50,589 nt of DNA, taken from Phycisphaerales bacterium. GTDB lineage: Bacteria > Planctomycetota > Phycisphaerae > Phycisphaerales > UBA1924. Location of the stretch: contig JAJDDD010000015.1 of NCBI GenBank assembly GCA_029260495.1, positions 1-50,589 on the forward strand, given 5' to 3'. The translations under genes were made by a program, and so were the position numbers. A model generated the notes under the pieces. It did not search any database. It was not told the DNA's origin and worked only from the letters and a program-made list of their open reading frames with translations. Shown here in pieces: positions 26,549 through 32,766 of this stretch. Every line of letters starts with the position of its first letter. Position 1 is the stretch's first letter.

Positions 26549-27685
26549 TCAGTTGTTTGCCGACGCCGCCTCACGACGGATCAGGCTGCTGATCTGCTCG
26601 GACAGATCACCTGCGCCGAGCACGAAGGTGGCATTCGCACCCTTCATGATCTCCTGAAGGGCTTCCAGTTCCTTCATCCGGGCGAGCACAGGGTTCTCCG
26701 CGAGGAGCTTGGCCGTGTTCGCCTGGCTGCGCGCCGCCGCAGTCTCCTCGCGGCGCCGAATGAGGTTCGCCTCCGCTTGCTTCTGAGCGACGATCACCTC
26801 ATTGAGAATGACCTTCATGTCGCCCGGAAGGATGAAATCACGAAGACCAACACCAGAAATACTGACGCCAAACTCTCCAGTTCGCATTGCAAGCCGGTCG
26901 CGGATCTCTGCGCCCACCTCGTCCTTGTCAGACAAGAGCCGCTCAAGCGTGCGCCCACCGACAGCGGCGCGCAGCTCAAGCTGGGCTTCGCGGTACAGCG
27001 CCTGTGCCCAATCTGACACATCGGTTACGGCTTTAACCGGATCAGTCACGCGATGCGTTACAACGAGGTTCATACGAAGTGTGACCTTGTCGGCCGTCAT
27101 GATTTCCTGGCCCTGGATGTCGGCGACCTGCTCGCGCAGATCAACTGACTTCCACGTGACCTTGGCGCCGCCGAGCCAGTACACGAAAAGGCCTGGCTCA
27201 AGTTGATCGATCAACTCGCCTTCTCGGAAAAGCATGACCCGCTCGTGGGCCTCAATGCGGACAGCCGCGAGCAACTGGGAGGCGCCCCTGAAGTTCATTA
27301 CTGCGTCAATCTTGGAGTGCTCAAGCCGAAGGTCCGCCACGCTATAGCGCTCGACCAAGACTTCGCAATGCGTGTTCCAGAACGCATGCAGGCCGGCAGG
27401 CAGAATCGCTCTCAATCGCCCATCAATCCAGACGAGCGCACGCTCTTGTTCCGTCAGATCGACCACCGTGAGTCGAGAGTTCAACTCGCTGTCACGAACA
27501 AGAATCTTCAGAAGATCATGCTCAAACCGAGGCGACAACACGTCCACAACCTCCACCTGGTTTCGACGTCCCAGGCGCCAAAGTGCGAGCCGACGGTGCG
27601 TGCCAGGCTGCAGCACTTTATGGAGATCGCCATGCCGAAACCACAGACCGATTTCATGCTTCCGTACGCGAGTAGTTTTCAACAT
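26549..27685 (-). CDS. slipin/SPFH (band 7) protein of the RtcR-linked operon
   Basis: A 378-residue SPFH-domain protein. The ATG at 27685 (MLKTTRVRK) follows AAGGAG by 8 nt; an upstream 18-residue extension is unlikely. There is no N-terminal membrane helix, unlike typical slipins. Instead the N-terminal half holds three related units: GLWFRHGDLHKVLQPGTHRRLALW, then VWIDGRLRAILPAGLHAFW and LFREGELIDQLEPGLFVYW (the last opens the SPFH domain proper). The SPFH core (QVADIQGQEIMTADKVTLRMNLVVTHRV) and a charged coiled-coil (AQKQAEANLIRRREETAAARSQANTAKLL) follow. Slipins of this type are known companions of rtc genes, but their role in RNA repair is unclear. It is the first protein gene downstream of the leader. 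Confidence 0.9.
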   Translation of the reverse strand: MLKTTRVRKHEIGLWFRHGDLHKVLQPGTHRRLALWRLGRRNQVEVVDVLSPRFEHDLLKILVRDSELNSRLTVVDLTEQERALVWIDGRLRAILPAGLHAFWNTHCEVLVERYSVADLRLEHSKIDAVMNFRGASQLLAAVRIEAHERVMLFREGELIDQLEPGLFVYWLGGAKVTWKSVDLREQVADIQGQEIMTADKVTLRMNLVVTHRVTDPVKAVTDVSDWAQALYREAQLELRAAVGGRTLERLLSDKDEVGAEIRDRLAMRTGEFGVSISGVGLRDFILPGDMKVILNEVIVAQKQAEANLIRRREETAAARSQANTAKLLAENPVLARMKELEALQEIMKGANATFVLGAGDLSEQISSLIRREAASANN

Positions 27686-28062
27686 GAGTCCAACTCCTTT
27701 CAAAATGCAGTGAGATTTGGAAGAACAAGAAACACTCAATGTGAGCCGAGAGGTCCAACTGTGCTTTCGCCCGCTTCGACGGCGGGGCTCGGCTTAAGAT
27801 GCGTCAGTGAGCACACGGCCGGGAGCGTTCGCGCCGCATCGCCAGGGCGCATAGGCGCCCAAGGTTCAGCGGAGCGTTCGTTCGCGGGCGTCGCGCTGTG
27901 GCGCGTCGGTATCCGCCAAGCCGCAAGCCGTGTTGGCGGCGCCGGCTTGCATCCGAATCCCAGCGCAAAGCGCCGAGGAACATCAGCAAAGCCAACAGCG
28001 TCCACGCAATCGGGCGCCTCTCGACCCACTACTGCCAGTTCCTAAGACTGGTGAGACTAACC
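27686..28062 (-). other. operon leader, part proximal to slipin
   Basis: This is about 375 bp of G+C-rich sequence between the tRNA-like elements and the slipin start. No protein gene is supported; open frames on both strands have no domain or ribosome site. The only clear signal is the slipin ribosome site (AAGGAG at 27694-27699, minus strand). It would be transcribed from the sigma-54 promoter as part of the leader. Confidence 0.5.
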
Positions 28063-28106
28063 GGTCCCGGTCGGGGGGATTCGAACCCCAGGCTGTGACA
28101 CCCTTG
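28063..28106 (-). ncRNA. tRNA-like element A: isolated T-arm and 3' acceptor strand
   Basis: On the minus strand a T-arm (GGGG-TTCGAAT-CCCC) is followed by CCGACCGGGACC, resembling the 3' half of a tRNA. The 20-odd bases before it (GGCAAGGGTGTCACAGCC) do not fold into an anticodon arm with a U33 loop, and element B ends directly upstream, so no D-arm or 5' acceptor strand exists. It is a truncated tRNA or a tRNA-like 3' module. Confidence 0.5.
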
Positions 28107-28111
28107 CCAGG

Positions 28112-28184
28112 TTTGCGATGTCGGAATCGAACCGACAACCTACGAGCTAAAGCCCGTCGCTCTACCAGTTAGAGCTAATCGCGA
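28112..28184 (-). ncRNA. tRNA-like element B: tRNA-Lys(UUU)-like with a 6-nt anticodon loop
   Basis: The 73-nt minus-strand sequence folds as a cloverleaf: acceptor TCGCGAT/ATCGCAA (one C-A mismatch at 2-71), D-stem GCTC/GAGC, anticodon stem ACGGG/CTCGT, T-arm GTCGG-TTCGATT-CCGAC, discriminator A. The anticodon loop is CTTTAG, six bases. Adding one T would give C-U-UUU-A-G, the anticodon loop of tRNA-Lys(UUU). Position 14 is T instead of the near-universal A. With three departures it is unlikely to decode normally. It may be a decaying tRNA-Lys or a retained tRNA mimic. It lies in the leader of the RtcR operon. Confidence 0.7.
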
Positions 28185-28280
28185 GCGATCTTTCTGTTGT
28201 TGGAGCCCGTGGTCACGAAACACACCAACCCAATCACAGCGTGAGGGCCGCGAGTCGCCGGATGACAGAAAAGGATCGAA

Positions 28281-28355
28281 TGGATGCCGAGGGAATCGAA
28301 CCCCCTGCCGAGGCGGAGTCTTCTCCCGCCCCGGCGCCGCCTGATCGTGCGATCC
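28281..28355 (-). ncRNA. tRNA-like element C: tRNA-sized RNA with extended anticodon-like arm and no D-arm
   Basis: The 75-nt minus-strand sequence has tRNA-shaped ends: 5' GGATCGC against 3' GGCATCC plus A (5 of 7 pairs), and a T-arm GGGGG-TTCGATT-CCCTC directly before the 3' strand. The centre is a continuous 11-bp hairpin (GCCGGGGCGGG against TCCGCCTCGGC) with a 7-nt loop AGAAGAC, placed exactly where an anticodon arm would be. The loop lacks U33, and no D-arm can form in the 13 bases before the hairpin. This combination of a tRNA acceptor and T-arm with a long replacing stem recalls bacterial Y-RNA-type tRNA mimics, but no Ro60 gene is in the window. It starts about 53 nt after the predicted transcription start. 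Confidence 0.6.
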
Positions 28356-28418
28356 AAATAAGTGAGTTTGCAATCCCGAGTTGTCAAAGAGCCAGGGTGT
28401 GTTGCCCGCACTGGATAA

Positions 28419-28434
28419 TGCACGTGGCGTGCCA
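28419..28434 (-). promoter_or_regulatory. sigma-54 promoter of the RNA-repair operon
   Basis: On the minus strand TGGCACG-CCAC-GTGCA has the -24 GG and -12 GC separated by exactly 10 nt; the consensus is TGGCACG-N4-TTGCW, with only the first T of the -12 block differing. Predicted transcription start is near 28408, leftward into the tRNA-like elements and slipin. A sigma-54 promoter is what an RtcR-type activator requires, and rtcR is divergent next to it. Confidence 0.82.
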
Positions 28435-28534
28435 AGTTTTTCGCATCTGGTCGAGAAGAGCCAAAATCACCGGTGAGGCAGCAACTGAGCCGTTTATTGC
28501 CATACGGCACATTCTCAGGCAACTATTGTGACAA

Positions 28535-28546
28535 GATAAATATATC
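28535..28546. promoter_or_regulatory. candidate RtcR upstream activator site 1
   Basis: The perfect inverted repeat GATA-AATA-TATC lies about 130 bp upstream of the predicted sigma-54 start, a usual distance for a bacterial enhancer-binding protein. The arms are short, so chance is possible. Confidence 0.4.
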
Positions 28547-28561
28547 CTAATGTATCGTCTT

Positions 28562-28572
28562 TTATCCGATAA
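28562..28572. promoter_or_regulatory. candidate RtcR operator 2, abutting the rtcR -10
   Basis: The perfect palindrome TTATC-C-GATAA sits directly before the rtcR -10 box and about 155-165 bp upstream of the sigma-54 start. It shares GATA/TATC half-sites with the palindrome at 28535, so a single protein could bind both, activating the operon and repressing rtcR. Confidence 0.45.
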
Positions 28573-28578
28573 TATAAT
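28573..28578 (+). promoter_or_regulatory. rtcR promoter -10, predicted leaderless start
   Basis: A perfect TATAAT ends 6 nt before the rtcR ATG, so transcription should begin at or within a base or so of the start codon. No Shine-Dalgarno sequence precedes the ATG. A good -35 was not found (TGTATC at 16 nt is weak), which suits an activator-dependent or weak constitutive promoter. Confidence 0.6.
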
Positions 28579-28584
28579 TCAACC

Positions 28585-30216
28585 ATGTCCACGCAATACA
28601 CCCATTCCAGCGATCGGGACCGGCGACCAACCGTGGTGCTGGGCATTCTCGGAACCACCTTGGACGTCGGAAAGGGCTCCAAACGCTGGATGCGGTGGCG
28701 CCCGACCGTGTCACTGTGTCAACACGACGATTTCCTAGTGGACCGGCTCGACCTTCTTCACAGTCGACGAGCCGCCTCTCTCGCAAACACCATCGAAGAA
28801 GACATCAAGTCGGTGTCGCCAGAGACCCATGTCGTCAGGCACATTCTTGACATGGATGATCCGTGGGATTTCGAAGAGGTCTACGGCGCCCTGCATGACT
28901 TTGCCACGACGTACCCCTTCGACCCTGAGCGTGAGGACTACCTCGTTCATATCACAACGGGTAGCCATGTCACACAGATTTGCAACTTTCTGCTCACTGA
29001 AGCTCGCTACTTCCCGGCCCGCCTTATCCAAGCCAGCCCGCCGCGCCGCGCAGAGGATGGAGCGGGAAGATTCAGCATCATCGACCTTGATCTTTCTCGC
29101 TACGACCGGCTCGCTTCGCGCTTTGAACGCGAACTCACGGACGCCATCGCCTCGCTTAAGGGCGGGATCAAGACCTGTAACCTCGCTTTTAACAGCCTGA
29201 TTGAGCGCATCGAACATGTCGCGGCGCGTACAATCGATCCTATACTGATAACGGGCCCCACCGGCGCTGGAAAGTCGCATCTGACTCGCCGGATCTACGA
29301 GCTCCGCCACCATCGTCGGCTCGTTACAGGCCAGTTCGTAGAGGTGAACTGCGCAACGCTTCGAGGCGACGCAGCCATGTCCACGCTGTTCGGCCACAAG
29401 AAGGGCGCCTTCACGGGCGCGATCAATGAACGGCCTGGTCTGCTGCGAAGCGCCGATGGAGGCATGCTATTTCTCGATGAGATCGGCGAGCTTGGCCTCG
29501 ATGAGCAGGCAATGCTCCTTCGCGCCGTGGAGGAAAAGCAATTCCTGCCTCTCGGGGCCGACACTGAGGTCTCGAGCGATTTTCAGATCGTCGCCGGAAC
29601 CAACCGCAATCTGGATGACCAAGTGAGAAATGGCGCCTTTCGCGATGATCTGCTTGCGCGCATTAACCTCTGGACCTTCGAGTTGCCGGCGCTCCGCGAT
29701 CGTCCCGAAGACATTGAACCAAATATTGAATACGAGCTTGAGCGCTTTGCTCGCGATCGAAACCAACTCGTCCGGTTTAACAAGGAAGCTCGTCGTAAAT
29801 TCATCGAGTTTGCATCGTCTTCCAGCGCGATATGGCCGGGCAACTTTCGGGATCTCAGCGCCGCCCTCACTCGAATGGCTACACTCGCGCCCGGCGGCCG
29901 CATCACGCTTGATGTTGTTGATGAAGAAACAAGCCGGCTCGCGCACATCTGGAGTGACAAATTTAGCAAGCCGGATAATTTAGCGCTCGCCCGCTTTCTA
30001 TCTCCCGAACAGATTGAAGAGATCGATCTCTTTGATCGAGTCCAACTCGATGCAGTGCTCGAAATCTGTAGCCAGTCCAAATCAATGTCCGAAGCTGGCC
30101 GCAAGCTCTTCGCCGCGTCACGCACAAAGCGAAGCTCCGTTAACGATTCAGATCGGCTGCGTAAATATCTTGCTCGTTTCGGTCTGAACTGGGCGATACT
30201 CAGCTCGCATTCATAG
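28585..30216 (+). CDS. rtcR: RtcR, CARF-domain sigma-54-dependent activator of RNA repair
   Basis: A 543-residue protein. Residues 1-185 are the divergent CARF ligand domain (VVLGILGTTLDVGKG...VHITTGSHVTQICNFLLTEAR). Residues ~190-430 are the AAA+ ATPase of enhancer-binding proteins: Walker A GPTGAGKSH (~225), KKGAFTGA (~273-280), the sigma-54 contact loop, Walker B MLFLDEIGEL (~293), and the arginine-finger region DDLLARINLW. The C-terminus (~480-540) carries a DNA-binding helical domain. In Salmonella, RtcR binds 5' tRNA fragments ending in cyclic phosphate, oligomerises and switches on rtcBA. Here it is divergent from slipin-tRNA-rtcB-rtcA-rlaP-rlaP across a sigma-54 promoter. Length and motifs are intact. 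Confidence 0.96.
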   Translation: MSTQYTHSSDRDRRPTVVLGILGTTLDVGKGSKRWMRWRPTVSLCQHDDFLVDRLDLLHSRRAASLANTIEEDIKSVSPETHVVRHILDMDDPWDFEEVYGALHDFATTYPFDPEREDYLVHITTGSHVTQICNFLLTEARYFPARLIQASPPRRAEDGAGRFSIIDLDLSRYDRLASRFERELTDAIASLKGGIKTCNLAFNSLIERIEHVAARTIDPILITGPTGAGKSHLTRRIYELRHHRRLVTGQFVEVNCATLRGDAAMSTLFGHKKGAFTGAINERPGLLRSADGGMLFLDEIGELGLDEQAMLLRAVEEKQFLPLGADTEVSSDFQIVAGTNRNLDDQVRNGAFRDDLLARINLWTFELPALRDRPEDIEPNIEYELERFARDRNQLVRFNKEARRKFIEFASSSSAIWPGNFRDLSAALTRMATLAPGGRITLDVVDEETSRLAHIWSDKFSKPDNLALARFLSPEQIEEIDLFDRVQLDAVLEICSQSKSMSEAGRKLFAASRTKRSSVNDSDRLRKYLARFGLNWAILSSHS

Positions 30217-30304
30217 AGTCACGCTGTCAGCCGGGAACCAATGCGATTGTGTCCAATGCCGCGCCAACCGCAGGGTAATTTTGGCGCCATCCGCCCAGTC
30301 GATC

Positions 30305-30436
30305 CTAGCCTGAGTATTCAGCGAAGTCCCTGAGGACCAGGTCACCCCACTCCTTCTCGACACCCGGTCTCAACACTTCGATCGTGAACAGGTAATGTAG
30401 TTCGTCCACTCCAGATACACCATCGTCTCGCCGCAT
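30305..30436 (-). CDS. possible 43-residue protein or gene remnant
   Basis: A minus-strand frame encodes MRRDDGVSGVDELHYLF then TIEVLRPGVEKEWGDLVLRDFAEYSG and a stop. The residue mix looks protein-like, and it fills the otherwise empty gap between rtcR and the ABC-F gene. No family was recognised and no ribosome site is clear. It may be the tail of a lost gene. Confidence 0.3.
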   Translation of the reverse strand: MRRDDGVSGVDELHYLFTIEVLRPGVEKEWGDLVLRDFAEYSG

Positions 30437-30461
30437 CTCTTGGGAACGCCGCTCATTCCTC

Positions 30462-32279
30462 ATGCCCATGCTTCTCACAGCTCGCAACCTGATGAAGTCG
30501 TACTCTTCGAACAACCTGTTCGATGGCGTTTCAATCCATGTCGAGGATGACGAGCGCATCGGGCTCATCGGCCCGAACGGTAGTGGCAAGACGACACTGA
30601 TGAAAATCCTTGCGGGATATATAAAGGCAGATGGGGGAGAGATCGTCAGGAGGCGTGGCCTGCGCATGGCGTACGTCGAGCAGGACGATCGGTTTCCCGA
30701 TGACGCCACGCCATTGTCTGTCGTTGTAGCGGGCTTGAACGACAATAGTGAGCCCGATCTGGATGCAACGACACGCGCCTCCATCACACTCTCGAAGCTC
30801 GGTTTTTCCGACCTTCAGCGCTCGGTTGCGACGCTTTCTGGCGGGTGGCGCAAGCGGCTCTCTCTTGCGAGAGCGCTCGCGCAGGAGCCGGAGATCCTGA
30901 TGCTCGATGAGCCGACGAACCATCTCGATCTTGACGGTGTCCTGTGGCTCGAGGGATTCGTCCGGCAGGCGTCTATGGCGATGATTTTCGTGACACACGA
31001 TCGGCGATTCCTGGAGAACACGGCGACACGTATTATCGAGCTCTCAGCGGCCTACCCTGGCGGGGCTTTCGAGACGGCAGGAAACTACACAGAGTTTGTC
31101 AAGCGAAAGGATGCATTCCTTGACGCGCAAAAGGCAACCCAGTCAAGCATCGCCAACAGAGTGCGGCGCGACACCGCTTGGTTGCGGCAAGGAGTCCAGG
31201 GACGCCAGACGCGGAACAAGACACAGGTCGAAGCGGCCGCCAACCGCCGCGACGAGTTGAAGACGACCACCGATCGCAACGAGGCCCCCGCCCGCACAAC
31301 GCTCATCGCATTCCAAGCGACTGATCGAAGAACGAAGAAGCTCTTGGTCCTGCATGGTGTATCGAAGTCGATGGGAGATAAACGGCTCTTCGATTCATTG
31401 GACCTCACGCTGACGCCGCGCAAACGGATCGGGCTGCTGGGCGTGAACGGCTCGGGCAAGACGACACTGATGCGGTTAATGTCCGGCGATCTCCAGCCTG
31501 ACTCGGGAACTATCAAGCGGGCCGATGACCTGCGGGTCGTGACCTTCAGCCAGCACCGGGCGTCGCTCGTCCACAGCCAATCGCTGCGGGAAGCCCTGTG
31601 CCCGTCCGGTGACACGGTCGACTACTGCGGAGGGCGCGTTCATGTAACGGGCTGGGCCAGCCGCTTCCTGTTTGATCCGGATCAGCTGTCGATGAATGTC
31701 GGTGATCTCTCTGGGGGCGAGCAGGCCCGTGTGCTCATCGCGAACCTGATGCTCTCGCCAGCCGAAGTGCTCCTGCTCGACGAACCAACAAATGATCTCG
31801 ACATTCCGTCGCTGGAGGTTCTTGAACAGGCGCTCCTTGAGTTCCCAGGCGCGATCGTGTTGGTCACGCACGACCGCTTCCTGCTCGAGCGCATCGCGAC
31901 GGAGTATCTGGCGCTCGACGACCGAGGCGGCGCCAAGTGGTTTGCCTCGATCGAACAATGGAACTCAGCCAGGATGAACGCGGCACCCCCAGCCTCCGAG
32001 AAGCTCAAGCCGGACGCATCAGCTCAGAAGAAACAGAATCAGCCCAAGCCCGGCAAGCTGACGTACAAACTCCAACTCGAATACGACAGCATCGAAGCGG
32101 CGATCCTCGATGCGGAGGCCCAAGTCGAGCAGCTTGAGACAGAGGCCGCCAACCCGGCGCTCACCGCCAATCACGAGCAAGCCGCATTGGTCTACTCCAA
32201 GCTCTCGGATAGTCACGCGCGAGTGACGGAGTTATACGCACGGTGGGCCGTACTCGATGCAATGCAGAGCGAGGGCTGA
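30462..32279 (+). CDS. uup: ABC-F family ATPase, Uup-like
   Basis: A 605-residue soluble protein with two ABC ATPase cassettes and no membrane helices. Cassette 1: GPNGSGKTT Walker A (~residue 40), LSGGWRKRLSLARAL signature (~125), LMLDEPTNHLD Walker B (~145). Linker ~225-285 is basic (GRQTRNKTQVEAAANRRDELK). Cassette 2: GVNGSGKTT (~330), LSGGEQARVLIANL (~415), LLLDEPTNDLD (~435). A C-terminal coiled-coil (~540-600) identifies Uup rather than EttA. ABC-F proteins act on the ribosome; Uup also affects DNA structure and transposon excision. It may start at Met3. It is co-directional with rtcR after a 245-bp gap, so a functional tie to RNA repair is not shown. Confidence 0.92.
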   Translation: MPMLLTARNLMKSYSSNNLFDGVSIHVEDDERIGLIGPNGSGKTTLMKILAGYIKADGGEIVRRRGLRMAYVEQDDRFPDDATPLSVVVAGLNDNSEPDLDATTRASITLSKLGFSDLQRSVATLSGGWRKRLSLARALAQEPEILMLDEPTNHLDLDGVLWLEGFVRQASMAMIFVTHDRRFLENTATRIIELSAAYPGGAFETAGNYTEFVKRKDAFLDAQKATQSSIANRVRRDTAWLRQGVQGRQTRNKTQVEAAANRRDELKTTTDRNEAPARTTLIAFQATDRRTKKLLVLHGVSKSMGDKRLFDSLDLTLTPRKRIGLLGVNGSGKTTLMRLMSGDLQPDSGTIKRADDLRVVTFSQHRASLVHSQSLREALCPSGDTVDYCGGRVHVTGWASRFLFDPDQLSMNVGDLSGGEQARVLIANLMLSPAEVLLLDEPTNDLDIPSLEVLEQALLEFPGAIVLVTHDRFLLERIATEYLALDDRGGAKWFASIEQWNSARMNAAPPASEKLKPDASAQKKQNQPKPGKLTYKLQLEYDSIEAAILDAEAQVEQLETEAANPALTANHEQAALVYSKLSDSHARVTELYARWAVLDAMQSEG

Positions 32280-32445
32280 GTGCGCCGTCATAGGGTGCAG
32301 CTCCCATCGTCCGTCTCCCTGCGAAATGAATAGAGGTATTGGAACCGTCGCATTGATTTATGCATCGGAATCACCGCCTTCCGTAATCGCACATTATAGT
32401 TGTCGGCCGCGCGCGTTGGAGCTAACCTGCGCCGAGCGCGCACGA

Positions 32446-32700
32446 TCACAGGCGATCCAGGTCATGAGGTTCGATGATGGAGCCGTGGTCCGAGTCTCCA
32501 GTGGTGCGCACCCTTTCCGGTTCGAAGAGCAGGACACAGGCGAGCCTGTAAGCGACCGGCTTGTCCTCTACATCATGGGGTACGGTGAAGAATTTTTGTT
32601 CGCCGAGCTTGACAATGCGCACTCGGAGGTGAATGTCCACGCGTCCATTTAAGGTCAGGAACTTCTCGTCTTCGTGCTCGTGGGCGTGCCCGCTGCAACT
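32446..32700 (-). pseudogene. cupin-domain protein, 5'-truncated
   Basis: The minus-strand frame reads GHAHEHEDEKFLTLNGRVDIHLR...GEQKFFTVPHDVEDKPVAYRLACVLLFEPERVRTTGD and ends at a normal stop. This is the single cupin barrel with metal-site His residues (HAHEHEDE) and the closing VPxxVEHxPVA-EPxxxxNTGD text common in small cupins. The N-terminal ~30 residues expected before the first motif are replaced by unrelated sequence that includes the CCTGTTTCAATACTC motif at 32738-32752, so an element or deletion removed the start. Confidence 0.6.
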
Positions 32701-32737
32701 GCATCTCCTGTTCTTACACCAACATGTGTACGTCGGT

Positions 32738-32752
32738 GGAGTATTGAAACAG
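32738..32752. repeat. dispersed CCTGTTTCAATACTC motif, reverse copy
   Basis: It reads GAGTATTGAAACAGG on the plus strand and lies at the broken 5' end of the cupin remnant and 15 bp from the end of the PDZ-hydrolase gene, consistent with an insertion boundary. Confidence 0.55.
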
Positions 32753-32766
32753 GGCAAAATAGATTG

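Noticed and set aside
27736-28029. 97-residue minus-strand frame in the rtc leader as a leader peptide
   Set aside because: High Arg/Pro/Ala content is typical of G+C-rich non-coding frames; no ribosome site and no domain.
30462-32279. ABC-F ATPase as part of the RNA-repair system
   Set aside because: Same strand as rtcR but separated by 245 bp with its own start; ABC-F genes are widespread housekeeping neighbours. No evidence of co-regulation.
21924-32752. ATTGAAAC-containing motif as a CRISPR repeat
   Set aside because: The ending resembles CRISPR repeats, but copies are single, kilobases apart, in both orientations, with no spacer-repeat periodicity and no cas genes.
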